This document shows positions 45,559-57,169 of a stretch of DNA of 64,000 bases, piece after piece. The stretch comes from Apiosordaria backusii (lineage: Eukaryota > Ascomycota > Sordariomycetes > Sordariales > Lasiosphaeriaceae): NCBI GenBank assembly GCA_030549205.1, contig JAUKTV010000008.1:1488001-1552000 (forward strand). Reading direction: 5' to 3'. Within the stretch, counting starts at the first letter, position 1; each line of letters begins with the position of its first letter. Under the pieces are notes generated by a model. That model saw only the letters and a program-made list of their open reading frames with translations. It made no database searches and was not told where the DNA came from. The translations under genes were made by a program, and so were the position numbers.

Positions 45559-47636
45559 ATGACGCCCCCATCACCATCATCCTCCACCCCCAAAACAGAC
45601 CTCGAATCCGCCCCCCTCTCCTCTTCTTCTCTAAAAAACACCACCCTAACCTCCCTCTCCTGGTCCTCCCTCTCCTTTTCCGTCGGTACCAAAACCATCC
45701 TCTCCCCCTCCACCGGCCTCCTCCGCCCGGGGGAACTCCTCGCCATCATGGGCCCCTCCGGATCAGGCAAAACAACCCTCTTGTCCACCCTCTCCCGCCG
45801 CACCCCCCCTTCCTCCTCCTCCTCCCCCTCCCCCATCCTCCTCAACGGGCACCCCCTCCCCCTCTCCACCTTCCAATCAGTAACCCGCTTCGTCGAGCAA
45901 ACCGACTCCCTTATCGGTGCCCTCACCGTTCGCGAGGCCCTTGATTTTGCCTCGAAGCTCTCGACAGCGTCTCTGACGCCCAAAGAGAGACGGCAAAGGG
46001 TGGAGGGGCTGCTAGAGAGTTTTGGACTTGTTGAGCAGGGAGATATAGTGGTGGGGACGGTGACAAACAGGGGGATAAGCGGGGGCCAGAAGAGGAGGTT
46101 GGGGGTGGCGAAGGAGTTGATTACGGGACCGAGGGTGGTGTTTTTGGATGAGGTGACGTCTGGGGTTGATGCTAGAGGGGGTTGGGAGGTGGTTAGTTAC
46201 TTGAGGAAGATTGCGCGGAGGGATAATGTAAGTGTTGTCAATGCTGGGGGGGAGGGGGGGGTAAAGAGGGGAAGATGCTAACAGGAGGGATAGTTGATTA
46301 TTGTTGCGAGTATACACCAGCCTTCGACGGCTACTTTCAACCTGTTTGATAAACTGCTGTTGTTGTCGGAGGGGAAGACGCACTACTTTGGGAGTGTGGA
46401 TGGGTTGGCTGAGTATTATGAGACACAGCTGGGTATGATGATGCCGGTGCATGTTAACCCGGCGGAGTGGTTGCTGGAGCAGGTTAATATTGATTATGCG
46501 GAGGATAAAGAGCTCGCGAGGGGGAGGCTGGAGGAGATGCAGATGGGGTGGGAACGGTCTGAGTTGAAGAGACAACTGGATGGGGATGTTGCTGCTGTGG
46601 CTGCGGCGGCGGAAAAGGGGGATAATAAGTTCGTGTTGGGGGATAATGAGACAGAAGACAAAAAACCGGGGATGGCGAGAGTGGTGATGGCGTTGGTGCA
46701 TAGGAGTTTTATCAAGAGTTATCGGGATGTGGTTGCTTATGGGATACGGTTGGCGATGTATACTGGTATGTATCACACCCTCCCCTGGGTTTGAGAGAGG
46801 TGCTGACAAGAGATACAGGTCTGGCAATAATGATGGGCACTGTCTGGCTCCGTCTCCCTGCCACACAAGACTCGATCATCCCCTTTACGAATTCAATTTT
46901 CTACGGCAGCGCCTTTCTCAGCTTCATGGCCGTGGCGTACTGCCCTGCCTATCTCGAGGACTACAACCAATACGCCAAGGAGAAACGAAACGGGCTATAC
47001 GGAGCCACAGCCATGATGTTGTCCAACTTTTTGGTTGGGACACCGTACCTATTCCTGATCTCGGTGGTCTTTTCCGTGATCAGCTACTGGCTCTCCAACT
47101 TCCAGCCTACTGCCAAAGCCTTCTTCACTTGGGTTTTCTGGCTGTTTCTGGATCTGCTAGCGGCAGAAGGACTGGTGGTGTTTATGACTTCTCTCTTCCC
47201 GTCCTTTGTCGTCTCGTTGGCGCTGGTTGCGTTTGCGAATGGACTGTGGATGAGCGTGGACGGGTTCATGGTGCCGCCGGGGACGTTGAATGTGTTTTGG
47301 AAATATGTCTTCCATTACTGGGATTATCAAAAGTATGTGTTTGAGAATATGATGATTAATGAGTTTAGTGAGAGGGTGTATAGCTGTGCGGAGACGGCGG
47401 ATGGGTGTCAATGTGAGTTTACCCTCTTGTTTGAGAAGCAGAGTAGACGCTGACGACTGAGTTGAACAGGCATGTGGCAGACTGATTTAGCAGACCAGTG
47501 CCTTATCCGCGGCCAGGGGGTGCTGGATCAGTACGGATACAAGCCCGGATATATGGGCAAGGACGTGGGCATCATGATGGCGATTATTGCCGGATATCGG
47601 GTTGCTGGGTGGTTGGTGTTGAAGTTGAAGAACTAG
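45559..47636 (+). CDS. ABCG (WHITE-type) half-transporter
   Basis: Exports a substrate across a membrane using ATP, as a dimer. Four exons, 45559-46227, 46294-46765, 46819-47412 and 47470-47636, encode 633 residues; introns are 66, 53 and 57 bp. The nucleotide-binding domain comes first, with Walker A GPSGSGKTTL, signature ISGGQKRRLG, Walker B VVFLDE followed by VTSGVD (Val where most members have Pro) and the H-loop ASIHQPS. After a charged linker (about residues 310-360) come roughly six membrane helices, beginning near RLAMYTGLAIMMGTVWL. A Cys-containing extracellular loop (YSCAETADGCQC) precedes the last helix. The NBD-TMD order and size fit the ABCG half-transporter group rather than full-length PDR pumps. 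Substrate is unknown. The first 130 codons end mostly in C, then the bias turns to G. It lies downstream of the Zn2Cys6 regulator on the same strand. Confidence 0.93.
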
Positions 47637-48195
47637 GTCGGTGTAAGTGGTCGTGTAAGTGAACGGGGAACCTGCATTAAACTGCAGGCGCTGGATAGGT
47701 TTGACAGATGCAATCCGAGGTTAGGCGCAGGTTACTCCTGTCTATGCTAGGTAATTAATTATCCACCAGACAATTGTCTGGTTCACCTTGAGTTTAAAAC
47801 ACAATGGAGACAGAAACACTTGAGAAGACAGACGCCGTAACCCTGCGTAACCGCCGGTACCTTACGTATCTGTAACGTGGGGAAATCCCAACAGTCTGGT
47901 AACGGCGGGAGCTCTGACCAGGAAATGCGCACTGTGTCGCTAAATCGACAGGGCCAAAACACGCTACAAAGCCCCACCCGTCGCGTACCAACGCGCTATC
48001 CTTAACTATTAGCCCTATACCTTTGCCATCTTTTGTTCTATTCTTTGTCTCCTTCCACATTTTCGCTGTTCCTCAATGTCGCGTCGGTTCCAAACCGGTC
48101 TTAGATGATCCAAGGATATCCTTAAAGTGTCCCACAAAAAGTCCCTCACCGCCGGCTTCAAGGTTGCCTGCAAAAGTGACAAACAGCCTCCTCAA
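47637..48195. other. Intergenic region
   Basis: About 560 bases between the transporter and the next plus-strand gene. No element recognised. Confidence 0.5.
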
Positions 48196-50101
48196 ATGGC
48201 GGCGTTGTCAGTCACTTCGCCCCTCACAACCCTGGGCACCACTATCTCTACTCCTAGTTCCTACCATACAGCTCGATCCGATGGCGAGCATGCCGGCGAC
48301 ACGTCTGCTCTTACCAGCGTAGACGACTTTGACGAGTACGATCAGTCGTTAACCCCGCCCTACCGGGACGCGGCACAGCTACCCTATGAAGTCAAGAACC
48401 AGATCCAAATCCACCTCGAGGAGAGGTTATGTATGTCTTCCTCTTCAGTGATGCTGTATCCCCCCTTCTGACATTATATGTTTTCGTAACAGACCCAGCC
48501 GCCCTCTCCATGCTCCATGACCTCCTCTCCAACTGCGCCAGCTTCTCCCCTCCTTCCAAAGACCAATCCTCCCAACCACCACAAAAAGTCTTCGTCCCCC
48601 CTCCGCATCAACTTGCCTTCCTCAGCAGCATAGCCATCCACCCTCGGTTCACCTCGGCCCCCTTCGAAGAAGACAAGACCAGCCCGCCAATACGTGATGG
48701 CGCCGCTGCTCTGTCCTATCTGAGGGGATTGCTGTCGATTGCCGGGCCAATAAACGCAAACTTCCGTCAAGCATTCGAGTTCAAGGCGGCCTCCTCGTCG
48801 TCGTCGGTCTACGGGACCAGGTCGAAGAGAGGAGATGCCTTTGTGGACTGGTCAACCAGCGACATGAGCGGAGCCGATAGTGACGCTTCCTCTTCTGATA
48901 TCATGGGTGGTACCTTTGCCAAGACGGGCATTCTCTGGAACCGCGCGGCGGATTTCTGGTCGGTACTTGGGTGGGCGTTTTGGTGTGCTGCTTTTGTGCC
49001 GGGGAGGTGGAAGTACTGGAGGCCGTGGCTGGAGTTTGTGGTTACGGTGCTGGAGCAGGATTGGGATGATCGGTTGGCGATGGATGAGAAGGGGACGGGG
49101 GACAGCAACGACGAGCCGTATCCGATGTTGAGAAACAGCTTGTTGGCGGCTTATTTGGAGGATGTGAGCAGGTCAAGGAAGCACGTGTTGAAGGAAGTGA
49201 TGAGGGCGTTGACTTTTGCTTTGGAGGCGGGGGAGAAGGAGGCTTATGGGGAGGTGTTTGTGAATGAGAGGGTGGTTGGGCCGAGGCATACCAAGAGAAA
49301 GAGGGCGGATACGGCGCTTGATTTGGAGAATGGTTGTTTTGGGGATTATGAAGATGAGGATTTGGATGTGGAGGAGGGGGGGACAGTCAGGAGCTGCCTT
49401 CTAGTTCTGCCAGATCGGCATCGAGGGTGCGAAGAAGGACCAAGAAAGCGATGGACAACGAGGCGGCCTCACCTCCATCTGCCGTGTTTCGTCTGACTGA
49501 TGGAGTGGCCGACACTATTCCGCTCCGACTGCGAATATTCCGACTTCTCTCGGCGGCGGCCCATTACCTCCCAGACGTGTCCTTTCCCACGTCGGAGCTT
49601 TACCAGAGCTTTTCGGACAAGGTCAGGACTTCACCGCTGCCTGTGTTTCGACTGTTTCTCGAAGCACATAACGACCTCCCTGGTTTTGTCAAAGTATCCC
49701 TGTACAGAAATATTGTTGACGATTTACTGCCGAATAATCTACCGGATCCGGAGGACGTCGACCCCGAGAGCAACAGTCGTGGTGGGATTTCGGAGGTGAT
49801 GATGCAGAAATGTTTCCTGCCGTTCCCGGCTGGTAGGATCACGGCGGAGGATAACGCCAAGTTGTCGCTGGTGTTGGAGAATATGCTGTGGTACTTGTAC
49901 TCGGCTACGGATATTTCAAAAGCGGCAGGCCTCAGACAGGCGATTGAGACTGGTATCAAGGCGAGGGAGGCCAAGATCAAAGGAAGAGGCAGAGCAGCGG
50001 CTGCTGCTTCGAAGGGGTCGAGTGCTGCTGATAGGATGGCGAGGGAGATGCTGGCGAGGTCGAGCAATAATTTGAGGGTGTTTGCGAGGATACTTGGTTG
50101 A
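48196..50101 (+). CDS. Conserved-looking alpha-helical protein, function unknown (apparent frameshift)
   Basis: Exon 1 48196-48430 and exon 2 48493-50101, with a 62-bp GTATGT...CAG intron that joins EERLYPAALSMLHDLL. I do not recognise the family. The N-terminal 50 residues are Ser/Thr-rich. A Trp-rich helical segment (WSVLGWAFWCAAFVPGRWKY, then WRPWLEFVVTVLEQDWDDRL) is distinctive. An acidic patch (GDYEDEDLDVEEGG) is followed by a basic stretch (SARSASRVRRRTKKA), possibly a nuclear signal, and a helical C-terminal domain (LRLRIFRLLSAAAHYLPD, SLYRNIVDDLLP). The frame breaks at the G7 run 49376-49382: the upstream frame loses its character and ends at 49496, while one added G leads into DSQELPSSS and the C-terminal domain through 50101. 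The restored length is 614 residues. An alternative is two genes, but the second would lack promoter space. Confidence 0.72.
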
Positions 50102-50714
50102 TTTTCAACGATCCTGAGAGTTGGAGTGATTTGTCTGCTTCTACATATGTTTGATGGAACCAAGAGGCGAGGCGTTTGGAGCGTTCCAGGCGGGCTTTTT
50201 GGCTTTTGGGTTCTTGGCTTTTTGATACCCCTCTGTATGGGAAAAGCATGGGCTATTTATTTGACGGATTCTTTGCAAGATATATTTGATGGGCTTCATC
50301 AGATGAAGGGTTGGCATTGCTGGAGATCACACATGGCAGGAAGAGCTTCGCTTGCATGATCAAGGGCGCTATCATCATTCATGCAATCAATCAATCATGT
50401 TAGATGGGAGGAGTTTGTATGTACATTTTTATTTTTTAGAGTCAGAGGTCTTGACCAAAGAATTACATGGACTCGTTTGGCCGACAAAACTGGCCTCAAC
50501 CCGCCGCTTTAAAGCGGAAGCGGAGGGGTGGTGCTGCTTTTGAAGGCCCGGCGAGTACAATCAATATCTTTACATATCATACATTGGCGAGAGGCGAGGT
50601 ATCCCCCAAGCTATTTAATAGTACAGAGAAACCCAGGTTGGTGCATGCTTTTTTTCCTGCGCCAAACTCCTTTCTTTCCCATGCAACACGCCAGCCAGCC
50701 CATGACAAAACAAA
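50102..50714. other. Convergent intergenic region
   Basis: About 610 bases between convergent 3' ends. No gene or repeat array seen. Confidence 0.5.
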
Positions 50715-51368
50715 TCATGGCTTCTTCGCAGCTGGCGTCCACCCCTGAGGCTGCCACTCCTCTCCCGGGCCCGCACGTTTCTGCTTCCACGGATCATGTT
50801 TCTTCCCCCCCTCGGCAGTAGCAGCCTGCCTCTTCATCCCCTCCCAAACCTCCTCCGTCTTGACCTCCTTTGGCACTTGTTTTTCCTCTTGTTGTTTTTC
50901 CTCTTGTCGTTGTTGTTCTCTTTCCAACCTCTTCTCAACCCACATCCCCCTCCCCTCCAGCGCCGGCTTTCTCGCCTCCTCCTCCTTCTTCTTATTCAGA
51001 TCCTCAATATACCTCGGCTTAGCCTCCCACCTCCTATCCGCCTCCGCCGCTAGAATCTTCAACCGTTCCTGCCGTATAACATCTGCTTTTTGCTCTTCGA
51101 TCGTGGGCGGGTTGGGCCTCGTGTGTCGGAGCCACTGGTGCCAGGCGGGTGGGGGTTTCACCTCGGAGTGGTGGAGGTTGAGGGCGGGGTTGGGGCGGAG
51201 GATGCGCCGCCATTTGGTGGAGGGGTTGGTGTTGGGGGAGGTGGTGCCGCGGTCGTGGAACTCCCAGTAGGTGTTACCGGAAAGATCTTTGCCGATGAGG
51301 AAGTGGCGGCGCCAGGGGAGGCGGAGGGATTGCCATTTTTGGAGGAGGGTGAGGGGGGGGTTGGTCAT
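50715..51368 (-). CDS. NDUFAF2-like mitochondrial complex I assembly factor
   Basis: Member of the NDUFA12/B17.2-like family; the paralogue NDUFAF2 helps assemble the N-module of complex I in the mitochondrial matrix. Single exon, 217 residues from the ATG at 51366-51368. The upstream in-frame stretch to 51551 is not used because it is low complexity and begins with a non-ATG. The core WRRHFLIGKDLSGNTYWEF, then KWRRIL and PPAWHQWLRHTRPNPPTIEE, matches the family. The C-terminal 110 residues are a charged Glu/Lys/Gln-rich helix (KKKEEEARKPALEGRG onward) ending in WQPQGWTPAAKKP, as in fungal NDUFAF2 proteins, and absent from the structural subunit NDUFA12. No cleavable presequence is obvious. 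Confidence 0.87.
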   Translation of the reverse strand: MTNPPLTLLQKWQSLRLPWRRHFLIGKDLSGNTYWEFHDRGTTSPNTNPSTKWRRILRPNPALNLHHSEVKPPPAWHQWLRHTRPNPPTIEEQKADVIRQERLKILAAEADRRWEAKPRYIEDLNKKKEEEARKPALEGRGMWVEKRLEREQQRQEEKQQEEKQVPKEVKTEEVWEGMKRQAATAEGGKKHDPWKQKRAGPGEEWQPQGWTPAAKKP

Positions 51369-52227
51369 TGTGGGTGTAAAAAAGGGGGGAAGGGGGGGGG
51401 GGGGGTATGTAAAAAGGAGGGGGAGGTGGTGAGGTTGGTGATGGTGTTTTTGGTGGTGAAGGATGGATTTTGGAGAAATAATTTGATGGAGTGACGTCGT
51501 TGCCAAGGATTGGGGGGATTGGTTAAGTTGGACAGGCCTCTTAAATAACAAACAGGCCTCTGGAAGTTAGTGGATAGCCCTTATAAGATGATCGGTACCT
51601 AGGCCATGAGAATAGTTCAAGAGGCAATTTGAATACTAATGAAACGCCTGTATCGCAGTGCATTCTGTAGTAGCTCTACCTTATTCATTTATTCTACCAC
51701 AGTAGAGCGTATGATGCTTACTTCCAGCCACATATTATCAGCCTCCCCCATACATGTGGCTGAGGTTAACTCTCGCCAAGACACAAATGAGGGGCAACAA
51801 ACGACAAGGCACACCAAGGCATGGAAGGGATGTCCCCTGAAGAAGCGCCCTGAAGAATGCCCGCAATTTCATAAGACATGCCCGCGGCGACAGCCTCACC
51901 ACCCCGTCACCACCCACTCTCGGTTGCTGACCTTCTCTCAATTTGCGAGATAGACACGAATAACGAAGCCCCGCTGCCTCATTTCACGGCCCGTTGCCGC
52001 CCGCGAAGCCAATTTACCGATACCCTGAAAGTAAGGGACGCGCGTGCCACTTTGTCCCAAATTATTTTAGGGGATAGAGTTCAAGAAGGGGGATCCGCTG
52101 ACGCAACTGGGAACCTCTGAACGGACGCATATTCCACACGACCGAGTTTCCCGGACTTGACAAACACACTGAAAGAATACTTTCTTTCTTTGAGAAGATC
52201 AATTCAACAAACCCAGCATCGCCAATC
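51369..52227. other. Divergent promoter region NDUFAF2-like / CH-domain gene
   Basis: About 860 bases between divergent starts. Contains a G13-type run at about 51391-51403 in the NDUFAF2-like leader. No gene seen. Confidence 0.5.
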
Positions 52228-54551
52228 ATGGCGTCGGTGTCATCGCTAGACCGGGACTTGCGCCAGTTGCGCCTAGAAAAGTACACCCCCGCCGCCGCAA
52301 ACGAGGCGAGGCAATGGATAGAGACTGTCTTGGGCGAGAGCTTGCCTGGGAAGGATTTACTCGAAGGACTCAAAGATGGCGTCGCCTTGTGCAAGTAAGT
52401 CTTGCTGCACTGTCCATTCTTATTACACTGCGCTTTACATTGACTAACACGTGCTCTACTAGACTCGTCAACCTCGCCGTTGGACCCCCAGGAGTCAAGT
52501 TCAAGAAATCGCCCATGCCTTTCGTCCAGATGGAAAACATATCCCACTTCCTCCGCGCTTGCCAATCCCCACCACTTAACCTCCAACAGCACGACATGTT
52601 CCTGACCGTCGACCTCTACGAGCAAAAGGACCCAGCTCAGGTCCTCCAATGCCTCGGCGCCTTCAGCCGGGCAGCCAACGCGGCCAATCCGGATTCTTTT
52701 CCTTCACCGATTGGCCCGAAAGTCAAGAACTCGCTGTTGAGCCCACAACCGACAGGCTACAACACACCTCCAGTCATCCGCGGCCGGGGAAATTCCAATG
52801 CTAGCAATGCGTCGTCTTCAGTGTACAGCAGGGGAGCACCGTCATTATCAGCATCCAGGACAGGCGACGGCTCAGGCCCGTGGGCCCGAGCCAAGTCCCC
52901 CACAAACGGCAGCGGCGCAACCTCTCCTGGTGTTAGTAGCTGGAGCAAGAAGGAACACGAGGGTGCGACGTCCCCGGCTTGGAATATTGCCCAGTATGGG
53001 TATATGGGTGGTGCTAGTCAGGGGAATCTGGGGATTGCCTTTGGTGGCCGGAGACAGATCACTAGTGCTGGTCCGCACGTGCCAAGTTTGGTTGAGAAGG
53101 AGAAGAAGAGAAAAGAGGAGGCTGAAAGGTTGAGGTTACAACAGGAAGAGGAAGACCGCAAAAGGAGGGCAGAAATCGAAGCTGAAGAAGACCGGGCGAA
53201 GAAGGAGGAAGAGCGGAGATGGGAGGAAGAGGCTAAACGGATCAGGGATGAAGAGCGGAGGAAGATTGAAGAGGAGAAGAGACGGTGGGAGGAGGAGGAA
53301 CGGCAGTGGAAGATCACCGAGGAGAAGAGGCGCAAGGAGGAGGCGGAAGCGGAAGCTCGGTTGAAGGAGGAACGTGCGAAAGCTCGACAGCAGAAGAGTG
53401 GGTCCGAGCTGCGTGGTCAGTATCTGAGCCAATACCAAGCGGATCAGGAGTCCAAGGATAAGGAGCGCATCAAGCAACTTGAACAGGAGCTCGCAAAGGC
53501 ACGCGAGCGGGAAGCGCAGTATGAGCGGGAACGCCAGGGACGGTCTCGCGGGCATGGCAACAAAGACGCCAAAAAGGCACGGTCCCGGTCTCGCAGCCGA
53601 CCTGCTGCCACGGACAAGGTGAGCAGACAAGACTCATGGAGCGTACGGGACGAGCAGAATTTTGCCTCGAAATCCTGGCACCATCACCAAAACGAGCAGG
53701 ATATCGAAGAGGAACCTCCCCTCAGCCCACCGCTTCCCTCCAAGTCACCGCGGCCTCTTCCAGACCCGGCAAAGGTTAAGACCCACCGCACGGGAGAGAA
53801 GGCGTCGTTGCCGCCGCCGACTCTGCCTATTCGCAAACAACCCACCGGTGGTGGTGGTCAACCCTTGCCTATTCCAAAACAACACACCGGCTCTCGACCC
53901 CTTCCCGATCCCTCCGCCTACGCAGCAGCAGCAACATCATCTCCAGAATCAACCCGTCAACTTCCCACCCCTGGCTCTGCCACCAGTAACAACCGCAGCC
54001 CCTTCGCAGCAAAACAAAACACCAGCCCTTTTGCCGCCAAACCGCAAACCACCACCACCAGCCCTTTTTCAACAAAGGCCACCACCAGTCCCTTTGCTAA
54101 ACAAACCTCCCCCATCACCTCGCGAACAGACCGCTATCTAGCCTCCAACCCCGCCCCGATACAATCTCCCCCAGCAGCAACCTTTGCAAGGGAACTCGCC
54201 GGGACGGTAGACGAACAAGCAGAAGAGGACCGCAGGCGGCAGCTCGCGCAGAAGCAAACCAAGGCCGCCGGGTGGGCGAGCAAGTCCCTTTTGGAGCGGG
54301 AGATGGAGCTGGAGAGGCAGAGACAGCAGGAGTGGGAGCAATCGCAAAAAGAGACGGCGAAAGCGGTGAGACCAGCGGATGGGGGGGTGGAGGGGATTGG
54401 AGGGGGGTTGGGGGGCAGGTGGGATGTGGGACAGTGGGCGGGGTATACGGGGGGTGATGGGCAGAATAAAGGGAGTCAGGGGATTGGGGCGGGGAGGAGG
54501 CAGATTGTGGGGCCTAGGCCGCTGCCTGGGGCGCCGGGGGGGCCGAGATAA
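52228..54551 (+). CDS. Calponin-homology actin-binding protein with coiled coil (Scp1/transgelin-like)
   Basis: Exons 52228-52394 and 52463-54551 encode 751 residues; the 68-bp intron joins ALCK to LVNLAVG. Residues about 20-140 are a single type-3 calponin-homology domain (ARQWIETVLGESLPGKDL, DGVALCKLVN, PFVQMENISHFLRAC, DLYEQKDPAQVLQCL), as in yeast Scp1 and mammalian transgelin. A calponin-type repeat (YGYMGGASQGNLGIAFGGRR) lies at about 232-252. Next is a long charged single helix or coiled coil (about 265-420, Glu/Arg/Lys-rich), a proline-rich region with several PLP motifs that could bind SH3 domains, and a C-terminal segment that resembles a second calponin repeat (residues about 711-739). 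Predicted role is bundling or stabilising cortical actin. It is far longer than Scp1 (200 residues) but typical of long fungal variants. Confidence 0.88.
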
Positions 54552-55269
54552 GAAAGTTTTGTTTTGGTGCTTTGGAGGCTTCAGTTTTTGGTTGTTAAGC
54601 GTGTGGGATACAGAGGGAAGAAGGAGGTGGATTGGAGTGAAATGTTAGTTTGATTATCTATATATTTGTTTTGTATGGGGGAATAGGGATAGGGATAGGT
54701 GATAGAGAATACCCAAGGAGGTCAGAATGATACCAAGTCTCTAAAGTTGTAAATTCAAGTTCTACCTTTTTATATGTGTAATTGGCGAGCAAAGGTGAAG
54801 GAACTATTCTCATAAGCAAAGTAGGCAGATGACGCTGACCCTCTGCTCTACAATCACTTCAGGGAGCACAGGACCAGGCGTTTTACTACTCGTATCTTTT
54901 AGATATGTTATTGTTTTGAGTACCAATCGCCATATTCAACATGAAACGAGAAATACGGTGTAGCAAATCTGGGACCTTGTTACCTATGCTATGCTCAATG
55001 CTATACAGAAAGAAACAAGACAACTCCTGGTAACAAACACAAACCAAGAAAACAAACAGGAAACGCTATGGCTGGCTGGCTATGTCTGTAATTCTAGTAC
55101 AACAACAACAGACCAATCCCGCACTCATCAACCCCAACGCCTACTCTCATGTTTCACATTCCATACCTATCCCATAATCCCATATCAAACTTCTGTATCA
55201 TGTACAGTATACTACTATCCCATCCCCCAATTCAAACCCTCGTCTACCGCTCCATTAAGCAGCCATAGG
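54552..55269. other. Convergent intergenic region
   Basis: About 720 bases between convergent 3' ends, AT-richer than the genes. No gene seen. Confidence 0.5.
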
Positions 55270-57169
55270 TTAATATCCCACCAACCCATCCACATCCACA
55301 AACCACTCCTTCGGATGCACCTCATCCCCCACCTTCTCCTCATTGCCCTCCGCCACCTCAACATCAACCACCATCTTCTCCCTCAACTCCCTCGTAATCT
55401 CCTCCACATCCACATCCAAATACCTCCTCAAAAACCCGCCCACATCCGTATTCTCCACATTCCCCCTAATCTCCTCCGTCCCCGGCCCCCCGCTACTATA
55501 AACATTCACATCCACCGCCGAGTGCCCATGCGTCGACCAACCAATCCTCGCCCGTATGCTCACCATCTTCGAAAAGATATTCAACGCCGCCAGCGGGTTC
55601 GACGCCAAGGCATTAATCTCAATCTCCAGCGCGTCTCTGATCCCCAGCCTCTTCTCCACCAAGTCCTCCCTGATCCACTCCTGCAGCTTCTGCTGGCCCT
55701 CGGCGGGGTTGGCGATAATATGCTGCTGCAACAAAATCGCCAGATACTCCGCAGAGGCATTCGCCTGCAGCAACACCTCCGGGTGCCAGTTATAAACAGG
55801 CAGCTCGTTCGGAGCCTGCCACGCCGTCGAAAGACCTCCAGTTTCATGATCACTCGTCGCGACCAACACCCCCTCGGTATCACTCTTTTCAATAAACTCC
55901 AGCACCGCCTTGAACGCCTTGTCATACTCCAACACCTCCCTCACCTGCGCCGCCGGGTCATTAATATGTCCCGCGTGATCAATCCTGCTCCCCTCAATCA
56001 TCAAGAAAAAGCCCTTCTCACTATCCTTGGTAGCCTCCTCCAACGCCTTCAACGCCGTAACCGCCATCTCGCTCAAGCTCGGGTACACATCATTCATATG
56101 CCGCCTATCAATCTCAAACGGCACGTCCCTCTCCGCAAACAACCCCAACAGCGGCAAGCTGACATTCTTGCCCATCTGCAAAGAATCAAACCCAGCCCTG
56201 TCGTCAACATACCCCCACCCATGCTTCTCCTTGCCAATCTCCACAACATCAACATCATCCTGTCTGCAGCTCCCCGCCGTAGAGTTCTTAAGAAAATGAC
56301 ACCTCCCACCACCAAGCATCAAATCCACCGACCGGCCCAACACCCCCTCCCCAATCTCTTGCATCGCAATCTCGTCCATCTGCCATCTGTACCCCACATG
56401 CGAAGCAAAACACGCAGGCGTAGCATCCGTAACATCCGTCGTCACCACCAACCCAGTCTTGTACCCTGCCCTCTTCGCGGCCTCGAGCACAGTCCCACAG
56501 GGTTTATACCCCGGTTCCATGCTAATAGCCCCATTGTAGCTCTTCCTCCCGCACGAAAAAGCCGTTGCACCAGCAGCCGAGTCCGTCACAAGAGAGTTCG
56601 TCGAGCGTGTTCGCGACGTCCCCCAAAAGTGCTGATCCAAAACCAAAGTATCATCAATCGGAAGATTGGAGACGTGCTGTCTAAACGACCGAGTCAAAGA
56701 TAAAGACGCAGGGCCCATTCCATCAGAGACCATAAAGATCAAATTGCGTTTGCGGTCCTTCTTGGGAGCTGAGGAGATGGATGGGTAGGGTGTGCCAGTG
56801 CCGGGGTCGCCGGGGATGATAGGGACTGGATCGGTAGGGGCGGGAGGGGTGGTGGTGCTGTTTCGGTGTTGGAGAACGACTGCTAGGACGATTACTCCGG
56901 CTGTTGCCAAAAGTGCCCAGGCAAACAGCAGGAGCTCACGGACGGTCCGGGTGCGGGTTGTTGAAGCGGGTAAAGGGGTGCCGTGGATGGCGGCATCTTC
57001 TTGCTCGGCGCGGCGGAGGGAGTCGGTTGAGTTGCGCGAGGGAACTTGGGAGTCGGCCAGGAGCGGCGTGCGCTCCGACGTCGGTTTGGACGTCGGGGAC
57101 TGGTTTGAGACAAAGGGTTAGATACGGTGATGCTGATGGTATGGATGTTGGGAATAGTAGACTCACCAT
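55270..57169 (-). CDS. pho8: Vacuolar alkaline phosphatase (Pho8 type)
   Basis: Type II membrane enzyme that hydrolyses phosphomonoesters in the vacuole. Modelled as a start-codon-only exon (57167-57169) joined across a 67-bp intron (GTGAGT...CAG) to 55270-57099, 610 residues. A cytosolic N-terminal tail (SERTPLLADS, a dileucine-like sorting signal) precedes a membrane anchor (LLLFAWALLATAGVIVLAVV). Catalytic features are the metal-binding MVSDGMGPAS, the nucleophile serine in VTDSAAGATAFSCG, EGSRIDHAGH, SDHETGG and the late zinc-ligand segment WSTHGHSAVDV. All metal ligands expected of the family appear present. The dileucine motif suits the AP-3 route to the vacuole known for yeast Pho8. 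Expression in yeast responds to phosphate through Pho4; no such site was verified here. Confidence 0.93.

Noticed and set aside
54991..56703. 570-codon plus-strand open frame antisense to pho8
   Set aside because: It mirrors the pho8 exon, is rich in His, Arg, Pro and Leu from complementary codons, and has no domain. A clear enzyme lies on the other strand.
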